A stretch of 9,029 bases of DNA, taken from contig JUNU01000394.1 in assembly GCA_001067655.1 (NCBI GenBank), forward strand, positions 1-9,029, in the 5' to 3' direction. The first letter of the stretch is position 1. Every line of letters starts with the position of its first letter. The notes beneath the pieces are model-generated. The model searched no databases, had not been told where the DNA came from, and worked only from the letters and a program-made list of their open reading frames with translations. The stretch is from Neisseria lactamica (GTDB lineage Bacteria > Pseudomonadota > Gammaproteobacteria > Burkholderiales > Neisseriaceae). Shown one piece after another: positions 1-6,613 of this stretch. The position numbers were made by a program, and so were the translations under genes.

Positions 1-42
1 GCCTTGCTGGCGTACTATGCCGACTACGTCCCCGCCAAATAA
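1..42 (+). CDS. 3' end of an unidentified gene (partial)
   Basis: Reading from base 1, the first frame gives 13 codons ending ALLAYYADYVPAK and a TAA stop at 40-42. Codon choice is GC-rich and similar to the genes downstream, so a real C-terminus cut by the window edge is plausible. In several other proteobacteria tmk (thymidylate kinase) sits before holB, but 13 residues are too few to identify the product and I do not assign one. The 208 bp and the promoter that follow suggest it is not tightly coupled to holB. Confidence 0.4.
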   Translation, partial: ALLAYYADYVPAK

Positions 43-185
43 CGCGTTGACATCCGTTGCGGTAGATGACGCTAGGGGAATAGGGGCAGGGAACCTTTTG
101 AGGAGAAGGGAGGGTCAAAAAGGCTGAGAAGAGGCGGAAAGAGGATAGAAACGATGTTATAAACGTTTCGAATTGTATTCTCGGT

Positions 186-197
186 TTCAGACGACCT
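186..197 (-). repeat. DNA uptake sequence (AG-mucDUS)
   Basis: Exact AGGTCGTCTGAA on the minus strand. It lies just upstream of the holB -10 box and is unpaired, with no inverted partner nearby, so it is not part of a terminator hairpin. Uptake sequences are bound by the minor pilin ComP during natural transformation. Confidence 0.9.
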
Positions 198-211
198 CTA
201 ACATTTCCCTG

Positions 212-217
212 TATAAT
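212..217 (+). promoter_or_regulatory. -10 box of the holB-pilZ-tatD promoter
   Basis: A perfect TATAAT, preceded directly by CTG. No good -35 is visible at 16-18 bp upstream; that interval overlaps the uptake sequence at 186-197. Transcription would begin near 224, giving a leader of roughly 27 nt before the ATG at 251. Because the box lies inside the longer reading frame that opens at a TTG at 173, it supports the downstream ATG as the real holB start. Confidence 0.5.
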
Positions 218-250
218 CACGCTTTTGTTCAGACGCTTGTACTTTCCAAT

Positions 251-1228
251 ATGATTTATCCGTGGCATCAAAACCAGTGGCGGCAGCTTGCTGACCATTG
301 GGAAAACCGTCCGAACGCTTGGCTGTTTACCGGCAAGGAAAACACCGGTAAGACAACATTTGCGCGGTTTGTGGCACAGGCTTTGCTGTGCGAATCACCT
401 CGGGAAGATCATCAGCCTTGCGGTGTATGTGCTTCGTGTCATTTGTTTTTGCAAAACAGCCATCCCGATTTTTACGAACTCACTCCTGAAATTTCCGAAG
501 ACGGTGCGGTCGGGCGAAAATTGTTGCAGATTAAAATAGATGCCGTACGCGATATTGTGGAAAACATTTATCTGACGGCTGTGCGCGGCGGATTGCGGGT
601 GGTATTGGTGCATCCCGCTGAAAGTATGAACGTGCAGGCGGCAAACGGCTTGCTTAAGGCTTTGGAAGAACCGCCGCAACATGTTGTTTTTTTGATGGTT
701 ACGCATGCGCGTGATAAGCTTCTTCCGACCATTAAAAGCCGTTGCCGCCAGATGGTTCTGCCCGCGCCTTCGCGTGATGAAGCTTTGGCATATCTTCGAG
801 AAGAGGGTGTGGATGATGCGGAATCTTTGCTGGCTTTTCACAGCGGCGCGCCGTTGTTTGCCCATACGCCTGAAATCGATGACTTGCGCGAAGAGCTGCT
901 CACTTTACTTGTCGCCCCGCGACTGTTGACGATACTCGACTATGCCGCTGCGTTTGACAAACACAAGCAGCCGTTGGCAGTCTTCATCGATTGGATGCAA
1001 AAATGGCTGTTGGATGTCGGCTTGGCGCAACAACAAATGCCGCCGCTTTATTATCCCGATTACGCGCAGGTATTGTCGCAGACGGCTTCTAAAACCGATC
1101 CGCGCCGCCTGTTTGCGCTGACAGGTCGTCTGAATGCACTCAGCCCTTACGGATACCACACCTTGAGTGTTAAAATGCAGCTTGAGTATCTGCTGACTGA
1201 ATATCTCGAATTTTGGCAAAACAAATAA
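251..1228 (+). CDS. holB: DNA polymerase III subunit delta-prime
   Basis: This is a subunit of the clamp loader, which opens the beta ring and places it on primed DNA. The 325-residue product is normal for the family. It shows an N-terminal AAA+ domain with a P-loop GKENTGKT (residues 28-35). A four-cysteine zinc module follows (C47, C57, C60, C63; CGVCASC). Next come the conserved block AESMNVQAANGLLKALEEPP (122-141) and the SRC motif (163-165) that supplies the arginine finger. The C-terminal collar region is less conserved. I chose ATG 251 over a TTG at 173 because the extra 26 residues do not resemble the family and contain a promoter -10 box. No strong Shine-Dalgarno precedes the ATG. 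Unlike E. coli delta-prime, whose P-loop is degenerate, this one looks intact. pilZ follows after 19 bp. Confidence 0.93.
   Translation: MIYPWHQNQWRQLADHWENRPNAWLFTGKENTGKTTFARFVAQALLCESPREDHQPCGVCASCHLFLQNSHPDFYELTPEISEDGAVGRKLLQIKIDAVRDIVENIYLTAVRGGLRVVLVHPAESMNVQAANGLLKALEEPPQHVVFLMVTHARDKLLPTIKSRCRQMVLPAPSRDEALAYLREEGVDDAESLLAFHSGAPLFAHTPEIDDLREELLTLLVAPRLLTILDYAAAFDKHKQPLAVFIDWMQKWLLDVGLAQQQMPPLYYPDYAQVLSQTASKTDPRRLFALTGRLNALSPYGYHTLSVKMQLEYLLTEYLEFWQNK
1123..1134 (+). repeat. DNA uptake sequence inside holB
   Basis: Exact AGGTCGTCTGAA in the sense strand of holB, read in frame as part of TGRLNA near the C-terminus. Confidence 0.9.
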
Positions 1229-1247
1229 TTAGATAAGGTAAAACAAA

Positions 1248-1604
1248 ATGGTAAACAACAATAAAGACATTCCGGCGAAAATGATGGCATTGCAGCTTAA
1301 AGACCCGACTCTGCTCTACAACTGCTATATGCCGTTTCTCGAACACGGCGGACTTTTCGTTCCGACCGAAGACGTATTTTCCTTGGGCGAAGACATTCTG
1401 CTCGCTGTTGAAATCGCCGATTACCCCAAACGCTTCCTGCCTACCAAAGTCGTCTGGATCAACCCTGCCCGTACTTCCGCCCACCGCCCTAAAGGTGTCG
1501 GACTGGCATTTTCCGAACACGAGAGCTGTCTTCAGGCGAAAACCCTGATTGAAGGCGAGTTGGGACCGAAACTGCGCAGCGACCGCGTTACTTTCACGCT
1601 TTAA
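1248..1604 (+). CDS. pilZ: Type IV pilus PilZ-domain protein
   Basis: A 118-residue single-domain protein matching the type IV pilus PilZ group by its pattern LLYNCYMPFLEHGGLFVPT (22-40), a central LGEDILLAVEI strand region, KVVWINP (67-73) and GVGLAFSE (83-90). Founding members are needed for pilus biogenesis, probably through the assembly ATPase PilF/PilB at the inner membrane, and are cytoplasmic. The RxxxR and (D/N)xSxxG residues that bind c-di-GMP in canonical PilZ domains are absent, as known for this subgroup, so it is probably not a c-di-GMP receptor. A TAAGG at 1234-1238 serves as ribosome-binding site. It lies between holB (19 bp upstream) and tatD (4 bp downstream), an arrangement I recall from other proteobacteria. 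Confidence 0.9.
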   Translation: MVNNNKDIPAKMMALQLKDPTLLYNCYMPFLEHGGLFVPTEDVFSLGEDILLAVEIADYPKRFLPTKVVWINPARTSAHRPKGVGLAFSEHESCLQAKTLIEGELGPKLRSDRVTFTL

Positions 1605-1608
1605 AATC

Positions 1609-2385
1609 ATGCATTTAATCGATTCGCACTGCCATCTCAATTTCGAAGGCTTGAGCAACCGCCTGCCTGAAGTGTTCACCAATATGGAAGAACAAAGCGT
1701 TAAGCAGGCGCTTGCCATCAGCGTGAGCAAACAGAGTTTCGCCGAAGTCTTCGACATTGCCCAAGCCAATGAACAGATTTACTGCACCATAGGCGTCCAC
1801 CCCGACAGCCAAGAAGCCGAAGAATTTACCGTTGCCGAAATGGTTGAAGCGGCAAAACACCCGAAAGTCGTCGGCATAGGCGAAACGGGCTTGGATTATT
1901 ACTGGTGCAAAGGCGATTTGGCATGGCAGCACCGCCGCTTCGCCGAACACATCCAAGCCGCCAATGAAAGCGGTTTGCCCGTGATTGTCCACACCCGCGA
2001 TGCCGCCGCCGATACTTTGGCGATTTTGAAAGAAGGTCAAACCAACTCGGGCGTTATCCACTGCTTCACCGAAGATACTGCTTTCGCCAAAGCCGCTTTG
2101 GATTTGGGGCTTTACATTTCCTTCTCCGGTATTGTTACTTTCAAAAATGCCCCACAAATTCAGGAAGCCGCCAAATACGTCCCTGCGGATCGAATGCTGG
2201 TTGAAACCGATGCCCCGTTTCTCGCCCCTGTTCCCAAACGCGGCAAACCCAACGAACCTTCCTATGTCCGCTACACCGCCGAGTTTTTAGCGAAACTGCG
2301 TGGCGAATCCGTGGAAACGCTCGCCGCTTACACCAGCGACAATTTCTATCGTTTGTTCAATAAAGTACCCGATATCCGTGTTTGA
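1609..2385 (+). CDS. tatD: TatD-family metal-dependent hydrolase (DNase)
   Basis: A 258-residue TIM-barrel metallohydrolase of the TatD/YcfH/YjjV family, members of which are Mg2+-dependent 3'-5' exonucleases or DNases acting in the cytoplasm. All expected metal ligands are visible: H7 and H9 in DSHCHLNF, E92 in GETGLDYY, H128 in VIVHTRDA, H151 in VIHCF and D201 in ETDAPFL. By position beside holB it resembles E. coli ycfH. The ATG at 1609 begins the conserved MHLIDSHCHL block; a TTG at 1549 would add 20 unrelated residues lying inside pilZ. It starts 4 bp after the pilZ stop with no evident Shine-Dalgarno, so translational coupling to pilZ is likely. A strong uptake-sequence hairpin follows and closes the operon. 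The exact paralogue name (ycfH-type versus tatD proper) is uncertain. Confidence 0.9.
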   Translation: MHLIDSHCHLNFEGLSNRLPEVFTNMEEQSVKQALAISVSKQSFAEVFDIAQANEQIYCTIGVHPDSQEAEEFTVAEMVEAAKHPKVVGIGETGLDYYWCKGDLAWQHRRFAEHIQAANESGLPVIVHTRDAAADTLAILKEGQTNSGVIHCFTEDTAFAKAALDLGLYISFSGIVTFKNAPQIQEAAKYVPADRMLVETDAPFLAPVPKRGKPNEPSYVRYTAEFLAKLRGESVETLAAYTSDNFYRLFNKVPDIRV

Positions 2386-2397
2386 TTCGAATGGAAC

Positions 2398-2442
2398 AAA
2401 GGTCGTCTGAAATGCCTTAGTTGGCATTTCAGACGACCTTTT
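2398..2442 (+). terminator. Uptake-sequence hairpin terminator after tatD
   Basis: A perfect 19-bp inverted repeat pairs 2398-2416 with 2423-2441 around the 6-base loop TTAGTT. Each arm contains an exact AGGTCGTCTGAA (2400-2411 plus; 2428-2439 minus). The right arm ends in TTTT, and the left arm begins with AAA, so it could work weakly in both directions. Paired inverted uptake sequences acting as terminators are a well-known Neisseria feature. Confidence 0.88.
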
Positions 2443-2490
2443 GAAATTTGGAATGTTTTTATATAAGTGTTCAGTCGAATATCAAATAGG

Positions 2491-2760
2491 CTAGGGACGG
2501 CAATGAACGATGGCAGGGTAACCTATAAATCGGTATAACAAGAAGGCAAGTGCAAAAGCTGACAGATAGTCATGGATGGGTTTAAAATCAACAATCGGCT
2601 GTTTGCGCGGATAGTAAAATTACCATTGTCTATTAAAAACCTCTCTATTTCGGTTAACCATTCATTTTGTTCCAAGAATATTGGATTGCGTGGGTAATAG
2701 GCAGCTATCCAAAAATCAAGATGGCAACTTCCTGAAAACATTTAAAGATATGGCTTTCAT
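2491..2760 (-). pseudogene. Probable decayed small ORF, unknown function
   Basis: On the minus strand an ATG at 2760 has a good GGGAG (2768-2772) 7 bases upstream. It opens MKAISLNVFRKLPS and hits TGA at 2716-2718. A second frame overlaps it from about 2741 and reads FWIAAYYPRNPIFLEQNEWL and onward as far as IERFLIDNGNF. Near 2618 the original frame becomes protein-like again, FYYPRKQPIVDFKPIHDYLS, then a hydrophobic AFALAFLLYRFIGYPAIVHC, ending at TAG 2491-2493. The first and last pieces share one frame and the middle is shifted, which two compensating one-base indels would explain; TTTT runs sit near both crossing points. The region is more AT-rich than its neighbours. I do not recognise a family. 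Alternatives are an intact 72-codon ORF (2523-2741), which has no ribosome-binding site, or non-coding spacer. Confidence 0.35.
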
Positions 2761-2819
2761 CATATCGCTCCCGCTTTTCCGACAAATCATACATCTATCG
2801 ACAAATCGCTTTTCCAATA

Positions 2820-3485
2820 ATGAATTACGACATCACCTTTTTTACTTTGTTTTTACTCGGCTTTTTCGGCGGTACGCATTGTGTCGGAATGTGTGGCGGG
2901 TTGAGTAGTGCGTTTGCGTTGCAGCTTCCGCCTCATCTTAATCGGCTGGGGCTGATTGTCCTATTGAATTTGGGACGTATCAGCAGCTATGTATTGATTG
3001 GTTTGATTGTCGGGCTGGTCGGGCAAATCGGTATTTCTTTGGATGATACGCGTTGGCTGCAAAACGGCTTGTATATTGCGGCGAATATGTTGCTGCTTCT
3101 GTTGGGACTGTATCTGGCGGGTCTTTCTACGGCAGCTACACAGATTGAGCGCATAGGCAGACCGATATGGAAACGTTTGAATCCGATACTGAATCGACTG
3201 CTGCCGATTAAATCCGTTCCGGCTTGTTTCGGCGTAGGCATGTTGTGGGGCTGGCTGCCTTGCGGCTTGGTATACAGCGCCTCATTGTATGCTTTAGGCA
3301 GCGGCAATGCGGTGCAGGGCGGACTGTATATGTTGGCTTTCGCACTGGGAACGTTGCCGAACTTGTTGGCAATGGGGATTTTTGCGGCGCAATTGAAAAC
3401 ACTTTTACAACGTAAAGCCATCCGTTTGTGCGCCGGGCTATTGGTTGCGGGCTGGGCGGTTTTTCGTTTGGCTGTCATGCTTTGA
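2820..3485 (+). CDS. DsbD_2 / TauE-SafE-like six-helix membrane protein
   Basis: A 221-residue, very hydrophobic protein with about six membrane segments (roughly 5-28, 43-72, 83-105, 133-158, 164-190 and 201-220). The first helix carries GGTHCVGMCGG (C21, C25) and the fourth carries GVGMLWGWLPCGLVY (C136, P147-C148). These are signatures of the DsbD_2/cytochrome biogenesis transmembrane family, often labelled 'sulfite exporter TauE/SafE family protein'. Relatives commonly occur near cbb3 oxidase assembly genes and have been linked to metal or thiol transport. No such genes are visible here, so the substrate is unknown. The ATG at 2820 is the first in frame and begins right before helix 1; no clear Shine-Dalgarno precedes it. 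It stands alone, bounded by an AT-rich spacer and a hairpin shared with convergent dxs. Confidence 0.8.
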   Translation: MNYDITFFTLFLLGFFGGTHCVGMCGGLSSAFALQLPPHLNRLGLIVLLNLGRISSYVLIGLIVGLVGQIGISLDDTRWLQNGLYIAANMLLLLLGLYLAGLSTAATQIERIGRPIWKRLNPILNRLLPIKSVPACFGVGMLWGWLPCGLVYSASLYALGSGNAVQGGLYMLAFALGTLPNLLAMGIFAAQLKTLLQRKAIRLCAGLLVAGWAVFRLAVML

Positions 3486-3530
3486 ACCTGGCACTGAAAC
3501 GCTTTTTAAAAGGGTAGGGGTTCTTATATC

Positions 3531-3566
3531 AAAGGTCGTCTGAACATCCGTTTTCAGACGACCTTT
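3531..3566. terminator. Bidirectional uptake-sequence hairpin between convergent genes
   Basis: AAAGGTCGTCTGAA (3531-3544) pairs perfectly with TTCAGACGACCTTT (3553-3566) around an 8-base loop. Both arms contain an exact uptake sequence (3533-3544 plus; 3553-3564 minus). T and A runs flank it symmetrically, so it can end transcription of the membrane-protein gene from the left and dxs from the right. Confidence 0.85.
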
Positions 3567-3610
3567 ATTCATTGCTTGTAACGGGGGCGTTAGTTCATCG
3601 CAGCGTCAGT

Positions 3611-5524
3611 TCAAGCCGCCGGAAGCCAGCCGCGTATGCGTTTTTCCATCGCGTCGGCACTCAAGCCCAAATCGTCCAAAAGTTTTTTCGGATCGCCGTG
3701 TTCGGTTACGGTGTCGGCAACGCCCAAAAGCAAAACGGGTTTGCAGATGCCGTGTTTCGCCAACACTTCCAACACCGCGCTGCCTGCGCCGCCTTGTTCG
3801 GAGTTTTCTTCGGCGGTAACGATGTAGTCGTGGCTTTGGGCGAGGCTGACGATGAGTTCTTCGTCTATCGGTTTGACGAAGCGCATATCGGCGACGGTGG
3901 CGTTCAGTTTTTCGGCAACCGCCAATGCGGGAGCGACCATGCTGCCGAAGGCGATGAATGCGGTTTTCTCGCCTTGGCGGCGGATGATGCCTTTACCGAT
4001 GGCTACGGTTTCAAGGTCGTCTGAAACGGTGGCGCCTGTTCCCGTACCGCGCGGATAGCGGACGGCGGCGGGGGCGTTTGCCTGATAGCAGGTCGAAAGC
4101 AGCAGGCGGCATTCGTTTTCATCGCTCGGCGCGGCAACAATCATGTTCGGCACGCAGCGCAAGAAGCTCAAATCGTACAAACCGGCATGGGTCGGACCGT
4201 CTGCGCCGACGATGCCCGCACGGTCGACGGCAAACAAAACGGGCAGGTTTTGCAGGGCGATGTCGTGCACCAGTTGGTCGTAGCCGCGCTGGAGGAAGGT
4301 GGAATAAATGGCGACGACGGGCTTCATGCCTTCGCAAGCCAAACCGCCGGCAAAGGTAACAGCGTGCTGCTCGGCGATGCCGACGTCGAAATAACGGTCG
4401 GGGAATTGTTGTTCGAATTCGACCAGTCCGCTGCCCTCGCGCATGGCGGGGGTAATCGCCGCCAATCGGGAATCTGCCGCCGCCTGGTCGCACAGCCATT
4501 TGCCGAACACTTGCGTATAGGTCGGTTTGGCGGCGGGTTTGTTTTCTTTTTCAGACGGTAAAGAGTTCTTGAAGTCGTCCGAACCGTCTTTAGGCAGGTT
4601 GACGACGGCGTGGTATTTGACGGGGTCGTTTTCGGCGAGTTTGTAGCCGTTGCCCTTTTTGGTGATGACGTGCAGCAGTTGCGGGCCTTTGCGTCCGCGC
4701 AAGTCTTTCAATACGTCAACCAGATGCTCGACGTTGTGGCCGTCCACAGGGCCGGTGTAGCGGAAACCGAAGTTTTCAAACAAAGAGAGCGACTGCTTGG
4801 CGTGTTCGGCTTCGCCCGCCAGCGTTTTGATTTTGTGCTCGACTTTTTGGGCAAGCTCCATCGCGCCGGGCAGCTTGTCCAAAACCTTACTCGATTGCGC
4901 CTTGATGGTGCTCAATACGCCGCGCATATCGCGTACGACGTTGCTGGCAAGGTATTTCGGCAGCGCGCCGACGTTGGGGGAAATCGACATTTCGTTGTCG
5001 TTGAGGATAACCAGCAGGTTCACGTCCATATCGCCCGCGCAGTTCAAGGCTTCAAACGCCTGACCCGCCGTCATCGCGCCGTCGCCGATAATGGCGACGC
5101 TGCGGCGGTCGCTGCCCAAGAGTTTGTCTGCCGCCGCCATGCCCAAAGCCGCGCCGATGGAAGTAGAGGAATGACCCACGCCGAAAGCGTCGTATTCGGA
5201 TTCGCTGCGCTTGGGGAAACCCGCCAAGCCGCCGTAGCGGCGCATGGTGTGCATCTGGTCTTTGCGACCGGTGAGGATTTTGTGCGGATAGCTTTGATGA
5301 CCGACGTCCCAAACCAGCTTGTCTTCAGGCGTGTGATAAACGTAGTGCAGAGCCACGGTAAGCTCGACCGCGCCCAAGTTGCTGGCGAAATGACCGCCGG
5401 TTTGTCCGACGGAATACAGCAGAAACTCCCGCAGCTCGGCGGCGATCTGGGGCAACTGTTTTTTATCCAGACGGCGCAAATCTTGCGGGCTGCCGACGGT
5501 ATCGAGTAGCGGAGTGTGGCTCAT
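3611..5524 (-). CDS. dxs: 1-deoxy-D-xylulose-5-phosphate synthase
   Basis: This thiamine-diphosphate enzyme condenses pyruvate and glyceraldehyde 3-phosphate to DXP, the entry step of the MEP isoprenoid pathway, which also feeds thiamine and pyridoxal synthesis. The 637-residue length is typical. The N-terminal domain has GGHFASNLG (H45), VWDVGHQSYPHK (H76), GHSSTSIG (117-124) and the Mg/ThDP motif GDGA (147-150) running to NDNEMSIS (N175). The transketolase-type middle domain has VGIAEQHA with the expected catalytic E385, DRAGIVGADGPTHAG (434-448) and YPRGTG (490-495). The C-terminal domain ends RGWLPAA. A low-complexity Lys/Glu/Pro linker at about 315-335 carries a degenerate uptake sequence. 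It is monocistronic as far as visible, convergent with the upstream-lying membrane-protein gene and divergent from gmk. Confidence 0.97.
   Translation of the reverse strand: MSHTPLLDTVGSPQDLRRLDKKQLPQIAAELREFLLYSVGQTGGHFASNLGAVELTVALHYVYHTPEDKLVWDVGHQSYPHKILTGRKDQMHTMRRYGGLAGFPKRSESEYDAFGVGHSSTSIGAALGMAAADKLLGSDRRSVAIIGDGAMTAGQAFEALNCAGDMDVNLLVILNDNEMSISPNVGALPKYLASNVVRDMRGVLSTIKAQSSKVLDKLPGAMELAQKVEHKIKTLAGEAEHAKQSLSLFENFGFRYTGPVDGHNVEHLVDVLKDLRGRKGPQLLHVITKKGNGYKLAENDPVKYHAVVNLPKDGSDDFKNSLPSEKENKPAAKPTYTQVFGKWLCDQAAADSRLAAITPAMREGSGLVEFEQQFPDRYFDVGIAEQHAVTFAGGLACEGMKPVVAIYSTFLQRGYDQLVHDIALQNLPVLFAVDRAGIVGADGPTHAGLYDLSFLRCVPNMIVAAPSDENECRLLLSTCYQANAPAAVRYPRGTGTGATVSDDLETVAIGKGIIRRQGEKTAFIAFGSMVAPALAVAEKLNATVADMRFVKPIDEELIVSLAQSHDYIVTAEENSEQGGAGSAVLEVLAKHGICKPVLLLGVADTVTEHGDPKKLLDDLGLSADAMEKRIRGWLPAA
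4014..4025 (+). repeat. DNA uptake sequence inside dxs
   Basis: Exact AGGTCGTCTGAA, antisense to dxs. Read on the coding strand it gives the SDDL of VSDDLETVAIG near residue 500. A degenerate copy (ACCGTCTGAA on the minus strand) lies at 4549-4558 in the dxs linker. Confidence 0.9.
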
Positions 5525-5561
5525 GGTGTGTCTTTGCAGGCTTATTTGTGTATAGCGGGCA

Positions 5562-5570
5562 ATTATAGCA
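5562..5570 (-). promoter_or_regulatory. Extended -10 promoter of dxs
   Basis: The minus strand reads TGCTATAAT, a perfect extended -10 element. No convincing -35 lies 17 bp upstream, which an extended -10 can tolerate. It predicts a start near 5555 and a leader of about 30 nt before the dxs ATG at 5524. Confidence 0.6.
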
Positions 5571-5654
5571 AGAGTTTAGAAAGACGTGGGTTTCCTGCCT
5601 GATCTTGGTTGCCAATGATTCGTCGGCAAAAGCGGTGTTTTGTAATGCGTGTAA

Positions 5655-5666
5655 AGGTCGTCTGAA
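5655..5666 (+). repeat. DNA uptake sequence between dxs and gmk
   Basis: Exact AGGTCGTCTGAA, unpaired, upstream of the gmk extended -10 box and between the two divergent promoters. Confidence 0.9.
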
Positions 5667-5687
5667 CATGAAATTACACGTCCCGTA

Positions 5688-5696
5688 TGCTACAAT
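5688..5696 (+). promoter_or_regulatory. Extended -10 promoter of gmk-rpoZ-spoT
   Basis: TGCTACAAT matches an extended -10 with one deviation in the hexamer. The -35 position is weak. It would start transcription near 5703 and leave about 23 nt before the ATG at 5726. It overlaps an earlier in-frame ATG at 5687, so that codon would not be on the transcript. Confidence 0.55.
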
Positions 5697-5725
5697 CAAC
5701 AGATAATCCCATCGGTACCAAAATC

Positions 5726-6343
5726 ATGAAACCCCATAAAAAAGGCAATATTTTCATCATCTCCGCCGCTTCCGGTACGGGCAAGACCACGCTGGTTTCC
5801 CGTCTTTTGAAAAACAACGGCGATTTGCGCGTCTCCGTATCGCACACCACCCGCCAGCCGCGCGAAGGCGAGCAGCACGGCGTGCATTATCATTTTGTTC
5901 CCAAAGAAGAATTTGAATCCTTAATTGAGCAAAAAGCCTTCCTCGAACACGCAAACGTTTTCGGCAATTATTACGGAACCAGCATCGCGGGGGTTAATTC
6001 CCTTAGTGAAGAGGGTTACGATGTGATTTTGGAAATCGACGTGCAAGGCGCGGCGCAGGTGCGCAAATCGCTGCCCGAAGCCAGCAGTATCTTCATCCTG
6101 CCGCCTTCGTTCGAAGTCCTTGCCGAACGCCTTAACGGGCGCGGCACCGACAGCGAGGAAGTTATCCAAACCCGCCTCTCCAAAGCGCGTCACGAAATCG
6201 AACAATCCGTCCTATTTGACTATATCGTCGTCAACGATGATTTAGACAGGGCGGAAGCCGATTTGCTTCACATCATCAAAGCAGGTCGTCTGAAAAAATC
6301 TTCCCAGCAAGGATTTATCTCAAACCTGTTGGAAAATTCCTGA
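5726..6343 (+). CDS. gmk: Guanylate kinase
   Basis: This cytoplasmic enzyme phosphorylates GMP (and dGMP) to GDP with ATP. It is essential for guanine nucleotide supply and gives the precursors of GTP and (p)ppGpp. The 205-residue product has the P-loop SAASGTGKTT (13-22) and the GMP-binding SHTTRQPREGE (39-49). It also has GVHYHF (52-57), NYYGT (81-85), EIDVQGA (103-109) and the lid region LNGRGTDSEEVIQTRL (136-151). I placed the start at 5726 rather than 5687 because the extra 13 codons overlap the promoter and are not family-like. An exact uptake sequence encodes AGRLK near the C-terminus. It leads the gmk-rpoZ-spoT operon; rpoZ follows after 59 bp. Confidence 0.96.
   Translation: MKPHKKGNIFIISAASGTGKTTLVSRLLKNNGDLRVSVSHTTRQPREGEQHGVHYHFVPKEEFESLIEQKAFLEHANVFGNYYGTSIAGVNSLSEEGYDVILEIDVQGAAQVRKSLPEASSIFILPPSFEVLAERLNGRGTDSEEVIQTRLSKARHEIEQSVLFDYIVVNDDLDRAEADLLHIIKAGRLKKSSQQGFISNLLENS
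6283..6294 (+). repeat. DNA uptake sequence inside gmk
   Basis: Exact AGGTCGTCTGAA in the sense strand, read in frame as part of KAGRLKK (about residues 185-191). Confidence 0.9.
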
Positions 6344-6402
6344 AAAACAGCGAAAATACGCATTTACATTCCATCACAAATTAATAGAAAGAAAGCAAAC
6401 AA

Positions 6403-6609
6403 ATGGCCCGTATCACCACTGAAGACTGCACAGGCAAAATCCCCAATCATTTCGACCTGACCCTCGTCGCCGCCCGCCGCGCGCGCCAGCTTGAAAACGG
6501 CAACGCCCCTATGGTTGACGACATCCGCAACAACAAACCGACCGTTACCGCCCTGCGCGAAATTGCCGCCGGTCAAATCGGTACCGAGCTGCTGACCCGC
6601 AAAAAATAA
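6403..6609 (+). CDS. rpoZ: RNA polymerase omega subunit
   Basis: This 68-residue subunit clamps beta-prime and assists polymerase assembly; together with beta-prime it forms one of the (p)ppGpp sites in proteobacterial RNA polymerase. The family pattern is clear: MARITTEDC at the N-terminus (which in E. coli contributes to ppGpp binding), FDLTLVAARRARQL (17-30), NNKPTVTALREIA (43-55) and a short lysine-rich tail. The length is slightly below the E. coli protein, as is common in beta-proteobacteria. A purine-rich AGAAAGAAAG (6386-6395) is the likely weak ribosome-binding site. It sits between gmk and spoT, as in E. coli. Confidence 0.95.
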   Translation: MARITTEDCTGKIPNHFDLTLVAARRARQLENGNAPMVDDIRNNKPTVTALREIAAGQIGTELLTRKK

Positions 6610-6613
6610 TACC

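Noticed and set aside
47..75. A perfect TTGACA (47-52) as a -35 box
   Set aside because: No acceptable -10 hexamer occurs 15-19 bp downstream; more likely chance.
148..169. Small inverted repeat GAAACG/CGTTTC before holB as an operator
   Set aside because: Only 6 bp with a 10-base gap and no known operator match; expected by chance in a spacer of this size.
173..250. An upstream TTG start for holB
   Set aside because: The added 26 residues contain the promoter -10 box and an uptake sequence, and do not match the family N-terminus.
4610..5509. A 299-codon open frame opposite dxs, with shorter ones nearby
   Set aside because: It lies wholly inside the antisense strand of an unmistakable dxs; its composition is what GC-rich third positions produce, with no ribosome-binding site or family motifs.
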